A stretch of 64,000 nt of DNA from Cellulophaga sp. L1A9 (lineage in GTDB: Bacteria; Bacteroidota; Bacteroidia; Flavobacteriales; Flavobacteriaceae): contig NZ_CP047027.1 of the NCBI RefSeq assembly GCF_009797025.1, positions 3,100,001 through 3,164,000 of the forward strand, read 5' to 3'. The notes under the pieces were generated by a model. That model saw only the letters and a program-made list of their open reading frames with translations. It did no database searches and was not told the origin of the DNA. The position numbers and the translations under genes were made by a program. The stretch's first letter is position 1. Every line of letters starts with the position of its first letter. Below are positions 26,860 to 35,711 of this stretch, piece by piece.

Positions 26860-27348
26860 TTATATCCGAATCTTAAAATGTTCCTTTGCTTGTTCTCTTC
26901 TGAAAAATAACATACCGCAGTAAAATGTGTCGATACTTACGGTTACTTTTTTTAAAGCGATAAGCTTGTTCCAGTGATTGTAATTCTTATGAATGGCGTT
27001 AACAAAAATGATTGTATCGTTTTTTAAACCATCCACTTTTTTTAAGAATTCTAAGTTTTTTTCAGAAAGATGATCTAAATAAATAAAATCACGGGAACTC
27101 TCATCACTACTTATTTCAGGAAATTTTTGTTGCATTAATTCCTCTAAAGCGTTGTTCCTATCCTTAAAGCAGACTGTAGTGCTATTGAAATAATCCAATA
27201 GTTTTAAAACTGTATTTAAGGATTTATCCCGAGTATATTTTTTCTTTTTATACAAACACTTCGTTACCAGAGCATAAACAAAAGGGGAGTGAACCCCATG
27301 CTGATTGGTGGAGGATAATATAAAAGATAGGTGCCTAAAAAAATGCAT
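26860..27348 (-). CDS. Short SAM-methyltransferase-like protein, possibly reduced
   Basis: This 162-residue protein carries the N-terminal signature NQHGVHSPFVYALVTKCLY, found in a group of Bacteroidota class I methyltransferase-like proteins that are usually about 230-260 residues long (family knowledge). The glycine-rich SAM-binding loop expected after this segment is not visible, and the protein ends in KVTVSIDTFYCGMLFFRREQAKEHF, similar to the tail of that group. It may be a reduced, non-catalytic version. The stop codon of the ABC-F gene is 6 bp from its start. Confidence 0.6.
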   Translation of the reverse strand: MHFFRHLSFILSSTNQHGVHSPFVYALVTKCLYKKKKYTRDKSLNTVLKLLDYFNSTTVCFKDRNNALEELMQQKFPEISSDESSRDFIYLDHLSEKNLEFLKKVDGLKNDTIIFVNAIHKNYNHWNKLIALKKVTVSIDTFYCGMLFFRREQAKEHFKIRI

Positions 27349-27354
27349 TATTGG

Positions 27355-29229
27355 TTATTCTATAAGCGCAGAAAGTTCAAACCAACGTTCTGTTTTGGCT
27401 TCAATTGCTTCTCCTATTTCCTTTAGTTCAATAGATAGTTTGTCTATCTGTTCTCCACTCAATGAAGCGTCTGTAAATTTATGTTGCGTTGCTTCTTTTT
27501 TACTTTCAAGTTTTTTAATCTCTTTTTCAAGATTAGTGTACTCTTTTTGTTCGTTGAAAGTTAATTTCTTTTTGTCCTCTTTTTTCTTAGAATTTGTATC
27601 TGCATTTGTGATCGTATTTTCTTTTTTAGCAGCTCTGCTTTCCAAAACGGCACTATCTTCATAAGATCTAAAATCTGAGTAGTTGCCTGGGAAATCTTCC
27701 ACAACAGCATCGCCTCTAAAAACAAAAAGGTGATCTACAATTTTATCCATAAAATAACGGTCGTGAGATACAACAAGTAAACAGCCAGGGAAATCCATTA
27801 AGAAACTCTCAAGAACATTCAGCGTTACAATATCTAAATCGTTGGTAGGTTCATCAAGAATTAAAAAGTTTGGATTTTGAATAAGGATAGTACATAAGTA
27901 CAAACGTTTCCGTTCACCACCACTTAATTTACTAACAAAATCATATTGTTTTTTACGATCGAATAAAAAGCGTTCCAGTAACTGTTGTGCAGATATTTGC
28001 CTGCCTTTCATTAATGGAATATAATCTCCAAATTCACGAATGACATCAATAACTTTTTGGCCTTCTTTTATGTTGATTCCTTTTTGTGTATAGTATCCAA
28101 ATTTTATAGTTTCTCCCACCACAACTTTTCCGCTGTCTGGTTCGTCCCTACCGCTAATAATGTTCAAGAAGGTAGATTTTCCAGTTCCATTTTTACCAAT
28201 GATACCAAGGCGTTCTCCTCGAAGAAAATTATATTCAAATTTATCGAGTATAGGTTTTCCGGGGTATGATTTTGAAATTTTATGGAGCTCGAGAATTTTA
28301 CTTCCCATACGTGCCATATTAATCTCCAATTCTACCTCATTCTCATTTCTACGTTTGCTAGCTTTATCTTTTATTTCGTAAAAATCATCTATTCTGGATT
28401 TAGATTTTGTGGTTCTAGCCTTTGGCTGTCTGCGCATCCAATCCAATTCTTTTTTGAATAACAGTTTAGATTTATGTTGCTCTGTAGCTTCTTGTTCTAT
28501 TCTGTTTTCTTTCTTTTCTAGGTAGTAGGAGTAGTTCCCTTTATACGGGTACATAATGCCTTCATCTAATTCTATGATTTCGTTACATACACGTTCTAGA
28601 AAGTAACGATCATGCGTTACCATAAAAAGTGTCATGTTTTCTTTAGCAAAATACTCCTCTAACCATTCAATCATTTCTAAATCTAAATGGTTGGTAGGTT
28701 CATCAAGCACCAATAAATCTGGCTTGTTAATCAGGGCATTCGCTAAAGCTAAACGCTTTTTTTGCCCCCCAGAAAGTATTTCTACTTTAAGGTGAATATC
28801 GTTTAAATTAAGTTTTGATAAAATTTGTTTGTATTGCGTTTCAAAATCCCAAGCTTGAAAACGTTCCATTCCCTCAAAAGCCGTTTGATACGCGTCTGCT
28901 TCTTCAGGATTTTCTAATGCATGTTCATAGGCTCTAATTACTTTCAATACTTCATTATCAGATGCGAAGATGGTTTCTTCGATGGTCAAATTTGGATCTA
29001 AATTAGGTTCTTGATCTAAAAAAGATACTCGAATTCCTTTTCGGTAATTAACCTGTCCAGAATCTGGAGTGTCTAATCCTGATAATATATTTAAGATGGA
29101 TGTTTTTCCACTCCCATTTTTAGCGATTAGTGCTATTTTTTGGTCTTTGTTTATTCCGAAAGATATATCAGAAAATAAAACGTGTTCGCCATAGGCTTTT
29201 GCAATATTTTCTACTGATAATAGATTCAT
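27355..29229 (-). CDS. ABC-F family ATPase (Uup-like)
   Basis: ABC-F proteins are soluble tandem ATPases that act on ribosomes (translation rescue or antibiotic protection) or, for Uup, on DNA/ribosome-related processes. The 624-residue product has two nucleotide-binding domains, each with Walker A (AKNGSGKTS and GKNGTGKST) and the signature LSGGQKKRLA or LSGGERKRLYLC, followed by LDEPTNHLD or LDEPTNDLD. There are no transmembrane segments. A charged linker around 235-290 and a C-terminal coiled coil (about 555-615) match the Uup type. The gene lies 6 bp upstream of the methyltransferase-like gene, suggesting co-transcription. Confidence 0.93.
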   Translation of the reverse strand: MNLLSVENIAKAYGEHVLFSDISFGINKDQKIALIAKNGSGKTSILNILSGLDTPDSGQVNYRKGIRVSFLDQEPNLDPNLTIEETIFASDNEVLKVIRAYEHALENPEEADAYQTAFEGMERFQAWDFETQYKQILSKLNLNDIHLKVEILSGGQKKRLALANALINKPDLLVLDEPTNHLDLEMIEWLEEYFAKENMTLFMVTHDRYFLERVCNEIIELDEGIMYPYKGNYSYYLEKKENRIEQEATEQHKSKLLFKKELDWMRRQPKARTTKSKSRIDDFYEIKDKASKRRNENEVELEINMARMGSKILELHKISKSYPGKPILDKFEYNFLRGERLGIIGKNGTGKSTFLNIISGRDEPDSGKVVVGETIKFGYYTQKGINIKEGQKVIDVIREFGDYIPLMKGRQISAQQLLERFLFDRKKQYDFVSKLSGGERKRLYLCTILIQNPNFLILDEPTNDLDIVTLNVLESFLMDFPGCLLVVSHDRYFMDKIVDHLFVFRGDAVVEDFPGNYSDFRSYEDSAVLESRAAKKENTITNADTNSKKKEDKKKLTFNEQKEYTNLEKEIKKLESKKEATQHKFTDASLSGEQIDKLSIELKEIGEAIEAKTERWFELSALIE

Positions 29230-29256
29230 GTAATTTTCGTATTAGAACTGGCAAAG

Positions 29257-30435
29257 TTAGTGAACTCTAGCAGACCTTAGCGAATAAATTAAAAAGGAAT
29301 ATCTAACAACCAATGCAATTATAATGGGAAGGATTAAAATGCTGAATATTTGCACCTTAAGAACCCAAAGGAGCATTGCGGCACAGATGCAAACTAGTAC
29401 TATAATTAAATAGGTATTCATCCATTTTGGAGCAATGCCCTTTTTTAATATGATAAAGGCTACAATACTATTTAATGGGAAGGTCCATAAAAAATTAAAG
29501 TTCTTTGCCGTAGCGTGATGGTCTGTTCCAAACCAAAGAAAAACGATTAAAAGTCCGGCTAATCCAGTGATCAGAAATAAAGTAAAGTCTAAATATCTAG
29601 ATCGTTTTTTAGATTTATAGTCTTTTAATGTGATGAAGCATACGAGTATGCATAATATAGAAAGCCAAAATAAAGGGGATAAAAAGAAGTTATTTTCTTT
29701 TTTTACAGGCGTTTCTTTTAGTAATGTTCGGTCTTTAGCGACTAATTTTTTCCCATCTAATGTTGTATACGCTAGCTGTTCGTATACATATATTGGGAGG
29801 AATAAATGTTCCCAAGGTGTTGCTTCTCTATCTATTACGGAGCCTAATGCTAAATCTATTCCAAAATTAGACCACGAATTTACTTCTAAGTTTTGATGTA
29901 TTAATTCTCTGAAGGTATACTGGTTTTCTAAATGCTTGTAATCAAATACTAATTTATCACCTAAGACTGTCTTCAATGCCTCTGGTAATCGTGTAGAGCA
30001 ATTATCAAATAAAAAATCATATTTATAATACCTATTTTCGGGGAGGTGATTGTTTTCTAGGAATTTCAGAAAATCATTTTTTTCTTCTAGAGTAAGTTGT
30101 AAGTCTTGTTCTTTTACCCATCTATTTTCTAATTCATAACCATATAGAAAGTCGGCAAAAGATTCTCGTGCTAAGCGGTATAATAACTTTCCTTGGGTGA
30201 ATTTTAGATAAAAATTAGGGGTGTTAAAATCAAAATGCCCATAATTATAAACAACATCTATTCCTAAAGCTGGGTCTTGCACCCGAATAGCACTATGGCC
30301 AAACTTAGCGTAAAGTTCATCTGCTGTGCCCACTGTTAAGATGCTTATTTCTGATTTTGGGGAGAGCACTGGTTGCGAAAAACCAAATAAAGAAAAAGCA
30401 AAAAGGAGACTTAGAATGTATTTTTTAAATGGCAT
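29257..30435 (-). CDS. DUF4105 (Lnb-type) membrane protein
   Basis: This 392-residue protein has a signal sequence (about 1-20) and an N-terminal DUF4105/Lnb domain (about 25-235) with TVGTADELYAKFGHSAIRV, VVYNYGHFDF and FDNCSTRLPEAL, in which the conserved His and Cys suggest a papain-like active site. Five hydrophobic helices fill the C-terminal half. Lnb proteins are lipoprotein N-acyltransferases in some Gram-positives, and the same N-terminal domain occurs in many Bacteroidota membrane proteins, so a role in lipoprotein modification is possible but unproven. Confidence 0.85.
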   Translation of the reverse strand: MPFKKYILSLLFAFSLFGFSQPVLSPKSEISILTVGTADELYAKFGHSAIRVQDPALGIDVVYNYGHFDFNTPNFYLKFTQGKLLYRLARESFADFLYGYELENRWVKEQDLQLTLEEKNDFLKFLENNHLPENRYYKYDFLFDNCSTRLPEALKTVLGDKLVFDYKHLENQYTFRELIHQNLEVNSWSNFGIDLALGSVIDREATPWEHLFLPIYVYEQLAYTTLDGKKLVAKDRTLLKETPVKKENNFFLSPLFWLSILCILVCFITLKDYKSKKRSRYLDFTLFLITGLAGLLIVFLWFGTDHHATAKNFNFLWTFPLNSIVAFIILKKGIAPKWMNTYLIIVLVCICAAMLLWVLKVQIFSILILPIIIALVVRYSFLIYSLRSARVH

Positions 30436-30534
30436 AATTTGGGGTAAATATTTTCTGTAAACAAATATGCGAAGAATTTATTTGAGATAATTAGTTCCGA
30501 TAAAAATATCCTATTTTTACCAAAAGCTTAACAA

Positions 30535-31299
30535 ATGAAAAAGTACATACCAAACCTTATTACTTTACTTAATTTATTCTGTGGATGTGTTGCCATCTTC
30601 TTTGCTGTACACGGAGTTTTTGAAATGGTAGCATTGTTTGTTTTTCTAGGGATAATTTTTGATTATTTCGACGGATTTGCGGCACGAATACTTAATGTGA
30701 GAAGCGAATTAGGTTTGCAATTAGATTCACTAGCGGATATGGTTACAAGTGGCGTTGTGCCTGGTATTGTAATGTTTAAGCTTTTAGAGATGTCATCAAC
30801 AGGCGGTTGGAGTAGTGGTATAGTGTATGAATCTTCTGCCTTGACTACGTGGCATTCTTTTAAATTCAGTCCTCAAGAATTAATTCCACTTTTAGGATTG
30901 ATTGTCACCTTGGCTTCTGCTTATCGATTAGCGAAGTTTAATATAGATGAAAATCAGACCAATTCTTTTATTGGTTTGCCAACACCAGCAAATACCTTGT
31001 TGATTATTTCGTTGCCTTTGATCATGTTGTATCAGAATAATGAAATATTGAATAACATCATTCTTAACCAATGGTTTTTAATAGGATTAACCTTCGTTAG
31101 TGCCTACTTGCTAAATTCTAATATAGCATTATTTGCTTTAAAATTTAAAAATTGGAGCTTTAAAGATAATGCGATTCGATACGTGTTTTTGTTTATAAGT
31201 TTAGTTTTATTGGTTACTTTAAAATTTATGGCAGTACCAGCAATCATTGTTTTTTATATTCTGATTTCGGTGATAAGTGCAATGGGTGAGAAGCGTTGA
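30535..31299 (+). CDS. pssA: CDP-diacylglycerol-serine O-phosphatidyltransferase
   Basis: PssA joins CDP-diacylglycerol and serine to make phosphatidylserine, the precursor of phosphatidylethanolamine. The 254-residue membrane protein has the CDP-alcohol phosphotransferase motif within DGFAARILN and GLQLDSLADM, preceded by PNLITLLNLFCGC, plus about seven helices. Its length is typical of type II PssA. The start ATG follows a short leader. The gene is divergent from the DUF4105 gene across about 100 bp. Confidence 0.93.
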   Translation: MKKYIPNLITLLNLFCGCVAIFFAVHGVFEMVALFVFLGIIFDYFDGFAARILNVRSELGLQLDSLADMVTSGVVPGIVMFKLLEMSSTGGWSSGIVYESSALTTWHSFKFSPQELIPLLGLIVTLASAYRLAKFNIDENQTNSFIGLPTPANTLLIISLPLIMLYQNNEILNNIILNQWFLIGLTFVSAYLLNSNIALFALKFKNWSFKDNAIRYVFLFISLVLLVTLKFMAVPAIIVFYILISVISAMGEKR

Positions 31300-31454
31300 T
31301 TGAATCGGTTTTTTGTAGCATGTTGTGTACACATTTTACTAGTTCACTATATTTTATTGTTGTTGGTAAGCTAAAACACCCATAGTAAAAGCTTTAAATG
31401 TTGAAAAATGATTCTTTTAATGGACCTTCATGGATGACAGATTAAATGAAAGAT
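31300..31454. other. Non-coding stretch after pssA
   Basis: No convincing ORF, hairpin terminator or RNA gene is seen. Together with the broken ORF that follows, it forms about 500 bp of low-information DNA between pssA and the cysteine-rich protein gene. Confidence 0.5.
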
Positions 31455-31778
31455 GAAATTTGTGGAAACGAGATAATATTGTAAGTGATGAAGATTTTGA
31501 AAGTCTATTTTCTCTTAAAGATAACTATGACTTTTCAATTGCTTTGTTTGAAATCATTAGTTGAAATAGGTGCTGTTAAACTGGCAAAAATTAAAAAGCA
31601 AGCAGTTGAATTACTTCCAAATGATGAAAGTTGGTTCTGTGAAAGTTCCTACAAGAATTCTGAAAGTTTAATGATCAAATTGGCTAGTGAATTTTCAAGT
31701 TATTCAGACAGCCTTGTGAGAGATATTAAAAATTTCCTAGCCACCTCATTACGCTTCGCTGAACCGCTTTGTGTTTAA
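31455..31778 (+). pseudogene. Possible frameshifted gene remnant
   Basis: One frame reads WKRDNIVSDEDFESLFSLK and on to ALFEIIS before a stop at about 31565. The neighbouring frame continues with LVEIGAVKLAKIKKQAVELL and ESLMIKLASEFSSYSD. Both halves have protein-like composition and abut with a +1 shift, which suggests one ancestral ORF of about 100 codons broken by an indel. A 97-codon ORF can be drawn from 31485, but its first 25 residues look out of frame. No family is recognised. Confidence 0.35.
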
Positions 31779-31795
31779 GCTCCAAGAAAAAAATT

Positions 31796-32395
31796 ATGAT
31801 TAAACTATTGATAAATGACAGTAAACAAAAAGGACTACTTAATGAAACTAGTTTTGGTGGTTTACCTGTAAAAGTAATAAATAGTATTATGGAATGGCCT
31901 AAATGTAAAAGCTGTACTTCTGAGATGAAATATCAAGGCAAAATAAAAACAAATATTGGACTTGAATTAATATTTATGTGTGAAAATGATCCGGGAATGT
32001 GCGATGAATGGAGTCCAGATGAAGGAGGAAATAAAGTGATTATAGTAAACAATGAAAGTTTGGAATATTTTAATCCAGAAAATAAGGAAATCGGACTTAG
32101 GGAAACTGAATATGGAGTTAAAATTATAGAAACTGCGGGTGAGAATTACGATGAAGCTAGAGAAAATTGGAAAGGAAACAAAAGAGAGATACTAGGGAGT
32201 TTGTTTGGAGAACCTGAGTGGATACAAAATGATGAAACACCAAATTGTGATTGTTGTAATAAAGGAATGAGATTTGTTTCCCAATTAGAAGAAGGTCCTG
32301 ACCACAAAACCGCAATGAATTTTGGGGGTGCTGGAGTTGGTTATCTATTTGATTGTGAAGAAGGAAAAACGGCTAAATTCTTATGGCAATGTTAA
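31796..32395 (+). CDS. Cysteine-rich protein with two zinc-ribbon-like motifs
   Basis: This protein of about 199 residues has paired cysteines near the start (PKCKSCTSEMKYQGKI) and near the end (NCDCCNKGMRFVSQLE, later DCEEGK and LWQC), consistent with two metal-binding knuckles. The region between them resembles DUF1963/YwqG-like proteins (EWPKCKSC...YQGKI; GGAGVGYLFDC). Members of that group sometimes act as immunity proteins in toxin systems (family knowledge, weak here). The ATG at 31796 gives a compact N-terminus; the upstream in-frame GTG adds a segment of unlikely composition. The gene is isolated beside a broken ORF. Confidence 0.6.
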   Translation: MIKLLINDSKQKGLLNETSFGGLPVKVINSIMEWPKCKSCTSEMKYQGKIKTNIGLELIFMCENDPGMCDEWSPDEGGNKVIIVNNESLEYFNPENKEIGLRETEYGVKIIETAGENYDEARENWKGNKREILGSLFGEPEWIQNDETPNCDCCNKGMRFVSQLEEGPDHKTAMNFGGAGVGYLFDCEEGKTAKFLWQC

Positions 32396-32528
32396 GTTAA
32401 AACCTACTCACAACAAAAGTAAACGTTGTATGAGCCTATATTTTGTAATAGAATGACTTTATTAATCGCCTTTTAAGAGGTTTTTATTTTAGCTCAGCTC
32501 GTAATTATGGGAAGAAGCATTAGAATTT

Positions 32529-33266
32529 CTAAAATATCTTCTTCTTACGTAGTTCAAAATTCTGACCTAAATAGACTTTACGTACCATTTCATCGGCAGC
32601 TAATTCTTCAGGTTCACCCGATTTTAAAATACCACCTTCAAACATTAAGTAAGAACGTTCTGTAATTGCCAATGTTTCTTGTACGTTATGATCTGTAATT
32701 AAAATACCGATATTTTTGTCTTTTAATTGCGCAACAATACGTTGAATATCTTCTACTGCCACAGGATCTACTCCAGCAAAAGGCTCATCTAGTAGAATAA
32801 ATTTAGGATCGGTGGCTAAAGCACGAGCAATTTCTGTTCTTCTACGCTCCCCACCAGAAAGTAAATCTCCGCGGTTTTTTCGGATATGGCCTAAGCTAAA
32901 TTCTTCAATAAGCGATTCCATTTTCATGACTTGCTCCTTCTTACTCAACTTAGTCAGTTGCAAAACACTTAAGATATTTTCTTCAATACTTAATTTTCTA
33001 AAAACAGAAGCTTCTTGTGCAAGATATCCTATTCCGTTTTGTGCTCTTTTGTACATCGGGAATTTGGTAATATCTTTATCATCTAAATAAATATTACCGC
33101 CATTAGGTTTTACCAAGCCAACAATCATATAGAACGAGGTAGTTTTTCCGGCACCATTGGGTCCAAGAAGACCTACAATTTCGCCTTGATTCACTTCTAA
33201 TGAAATTCCCCTTACTACTTGACGACCTCTATAGGACTTCATTATATTGTCTGCACGTAACTTCAT
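32529..33266 (-). CDS. lptB: LPS export ABC transporter ATPase LptB
   Basis: LptB powers extraction of lipopolysaccharide from the inner membrane together with LptFG. The 245-residue product has Walker [14 protein letters not shown], the signature [25 protein letters not shown] and the LptB-typical [10 protein letters not shown]. The N-terminal [15 protein letters not shown] also fits. It is about 90 bp downstream of the AhpD-like gene in the same-strand kdsD-tatC cluster, a common envelope-biogenesis grouping in flavobacteria. Confidence 0.94.
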   Translation of the reverse strand: MKLRADNIMKSYRGRQVVRGISLEVNQGEIVGLLGPNGAGKTTSFYMIVGLVKPNGGNIYLDDKDITKFPMYKRAQNGIGYLAQEASVFRKLSIEENILSVLQLTKLSKKEQVMKMESLIEEFSLGHIRKNRGDLLSGGERRRTEIARALATDPKFILLDEPFAGVDPVAVEDIQRIVAQLKDKNIGILITDHNVQETLAITERSYLMFEGGILKSGEPEELAADEMVRKVYLGQNFELRKKKIF

Positions 33267-33359
33267 AAATGCTAGTTCGTTGTTGGTTTTTATTTATTTT
33301 CCTGTTTCAAAACTAAAGGAAAATGTGCTACCTCTCAATTAATTAGTGAATATTTAACC

Positions 33360-33713
33360 CTATTCTTTGTCTTGCGTTTCCAATTCCTCCCAATATTCGT
33401 ACGCTCTTCGCAAGTGTGGAACAACGATAGTACCACCAACAAGTGTTGCAATACTTAAGGTTTCCATAACTTCTGCTTTCGTAGCACCTTCATTATGAGA
33501 GCTTTCTAAATGGTATTTTACGCAGTCATCACAACGTAGCACAGCAGAAGCAACAAGTCCCAGTAGTTCTTTAGTTTTAACATCAAGAGCACCAGGAGCA
33601 AAAGCATTCGTGTCTAGGTTAAATATCCTTTTAATAATTTTGTTATTGTCAGCTAGGAGCTTTTCGTTCATTTTAGAACGGTAAGCATTAAATTCTTCTA
33701 TTTGATTAGGCAT
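33360..33713 (-). CDS. Carboxymuconolactone decarboxylase / AhpD-like protein
   Basis: This 117-residue helical protein has a redox-type CxxC with a downstream His (RCDDCVKYHLESSHNEGAT), the AhpD/CMD-core pattern, followed by EVMETLSIATLVGG. AhpD-like proteins act as thiol reductants or peroxidases. The start overlaps the tatC stop by 8 nt, so it is translationally coupled to tatC and sits inside the kdsD-tatC-lptB group. Confidence 0.88.
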   Translation of the reverse strand: MPNQIEEFNAYRSKMNEKLLADNNKIIKRIFNLDTNAFAPGALDVKTKELLGLVASAVLRCDDCVKYHLESSHNEGATKAEVMETLSIATLVGGTIVVPHLRRAYEYWEELETQDKE

Positions 33714-34542
33714 TTTTCTTTCTTTTTGCTTCTTTTTTTAAATCTTTTCGTACCACATATCCGGAGATATAAATACTTACTTGGTATAGGATAATAATTG
33801 GAATAGAAACTACAATTTGACTCGCAACATCAGGAGGCGTAATTACTGCAGATAATATCAAAACAATGACTAAAGCTATTTTTCTATATTTTTTTAATAT
33901 TTCAGGAGTAACCAATCCAACTTTGGTTAAGAAGTAGATGATGATTGGTAATTCAAAAATAATTCCACAGGCAATAACAGACGATCTTAGTGTTGAAATG
34001 TATGAGCTAAGGTCAAATTCGTTTTTAACCACATCACTGACGGAATAGGTACCTAAAAAGTTAATAGATAGCGGAGCTACTACGTAATAGCCAAATAATA
34101 CGCCTAGGAAAAATAAGAAAGAGGCTATGAAAATAAAACCTCTAGAGTTCTTGCGTTCTTTTTCGTAAAGTCCGGGACTAATAAATTTCCACATTTCAAA
34201 TAAAATATAAGGAAATGCTATAATAATTCCGGCCCAAATAGCGGTCCAGATATCAGCAGAAAACTGCCCTGCCATTGTTCTACTTTGAATAGTGAAGGGT
34301 AATTCTTCTGCGCAGAAATCAGAAGTAAAATTAAAAAACTTTGCAATATCACAAAAGAACTCATAGGTTACAAAGTTCATTTTGCTAGGGGCGAAAATAA
34401 CCCAATCGAAAATATAACGGCTAAAAGCGAAAGCTACTGCAGCTACAATTAGTATTGCTAAAGTTGAACGGATTAAATGCCAGCGTAATTCTTCTAGATG
34501 GTCTAGAAATGACATATCTGCGGCGTCTTTATTCTTTGCCAT
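33706..34542 (-). CDS. tatC: Twin-arginine translocase subunit TatC
   Basis: TatC recognises RR-signal peptides and forms the core of the Tat export channel. The 278-residue product has six hydrophobic helices and the conserved FLDHLEELRWHLIRS N-terminus, FEMWKFISPGLYEKERK and the late SAVITPPDVASQ loop. A larger-than-usual first periplasmic loop carries two Cys (FFCDIAKFFNFTSDFCAEE), common in Bacteroidota. TatA/B is not in the window. A Tat-like leader is seen on the LD-carboxypeptidase at 43721-44776. Confidence 0.95.
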   Translation of the reverse strand: MAKNKDAADMSFLDHLEELRWHLIRSTLAILIVAAVAFAFSRYIFDWVIFAPSKMNFVTYEFFCDIAKFFNFTSDFCAEELPFTIQSRTMAGQFSADIWTAIWAGIIIAFPYILFEMWKFISPGLYEKERKNSRGFIFIASFLFFLGVLFGYYVVAPLSINFLGTYSVSDVVKNEFDLSSYISTLRSSVIACGIIFELPIIIYFLTKVGLVTPEILKKYRKIALVIVLILSAVITPPDVASQIVVSIPIIILYQVSIYISGYVVRKDLKKEAKRKKNA

Positions 34543-35507
34543 TATATAATTCCTTCGTTGATTAAATTATGAATATGAACAATACCCATATAGGTACCAT
34601 TTTCAATTGCTATAAGTTGTGATATATTTTTAGCTTGCATTAATTCTAACGCTTTAACGGCTAACGCATCATTTTCTATGGTTTTAGGATGTACGGTCAT
34701 AATATCCTGCGCCGTAAGCCCTTTAATATCGTCATGCTTGTTAAGCATTCTACGAATATCACCATCTGTAACTACACCTACAATTTTATTGTTATCCAAC
34801 ACAGCTGTAACTCCTAGCATTTTTGCCGAGATTTCTACAATTACTTGCTTCACGTCAGAATCAATAGTTACTTGTGGCTTCATGTTGTTTTCTACAATGT
34901 CGGATACGCGTAGGTAAAGCCTCTTGCCAAGAGTGCCTCCAGGATGGTATTTTGCAAAATCTTTACTGCTAAATCCTCGTAATTCTAAAAGACAAACAGC
35001 TAAAGCATCACCCATTACTAATTGTGCGGTTGTACTTGTAGTCGGTGCTAAATTATTTGGACACGCTTCTTTTTCTACAAAAGTATTTAAGATAAAATTG
35101 GACTGTTTTGCCAGTACGGAATCTAAATTACCCGTCATAGCAATAAGCGTATTTCCAGTTTTTTTGATTAATGGAACCAGCATTTTTATCTCAGGAGTGT
35201 TTCCACTTTTAGAAATACAAATTACAGTATCGTTTTCTTGAATGGTTCCTAAATCTCCATGGATGGCATCCGCAGCATGCATAAATATCGAAGGTGTTCC
35301 GGTAGAATTAAGTGTTGCGACTATTTTTGAAGCAATTAAAGCACTTTTTCCAATTCCGGAAATAATAATTCGTCCAGGAGAATTTAATATATGATTGACG
35401 GTATTCGAGAAATTAGCATCTAGTAATGAAGATAAATTTTGAATGGCATTCGCTTCATTTTCAATGGTTCTTCTAGCTATGTCAAGTATCGCAGTATTAT
35501 TTTTCAA
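34542..35507 (-). CDS. kdsD: Arabinose-5-phosphate isomerase (KdsD/KpsF)
   Basis: This enzyme turns ribulose-5-phosphate into arabinose-5-phosphate, the first step to KDO for lipopolysaccharide. The 321-residue product has an N-terminal SIS domain (about 35-170) with ISGIGKSALIASKI, TPSIFMHAADAIHGDLG and ISKSGNTPE, then two CBS domains (about 205-320). It shares its last base with the tatC start region. The start appears to be TTG at 35507, with ATG absent nearby. Confidence 0.94.
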   Translation of the reverse strand: MKNNTAILDIARRTIENEANAIQNLSSLLDANFSNTVNHILNSPGRIIISGIGKSALIASKIVATLNSTGTPSIFMHAADAIHGDLGTIQENDTVICISKSGNTPEIKMLVPLIKKTGNTLIAMTGNLDSVLAKQSNFILNTFVEKEACPNNLAPTTSTTAQLVMGDALAVCLLELRGFSSKDFAKYHPGGTLGKRLYLRVSDIVENNMKPQVTIDSDVKQVIVEISAKMLGVTAVLDNNKIVGVVTDGDIRRMLNKHDDIKGLTAQDIMTVHPKTIENDALAVKALELMQAKNISQLIAIENGTYMGIVHIHNLINEGII

Positions 35508-35711
35508 ATCAATTAATTCAATTATCTGATTGTATTCCTAAAAGAATGTCTTATATTTAGTTACAAAATTACATAAACTTAGTGTTAAAAGATATTTTAA
35601 ATTCTTTAAAGTAAACTTTTGTTTTTTGTGCTAATTTTAAACTTGCTAAGAAACTAACTAAATCGTATTGAATATGCGAACTTAGCATCAGTATTAATAG
35701 TAAAATAAATT

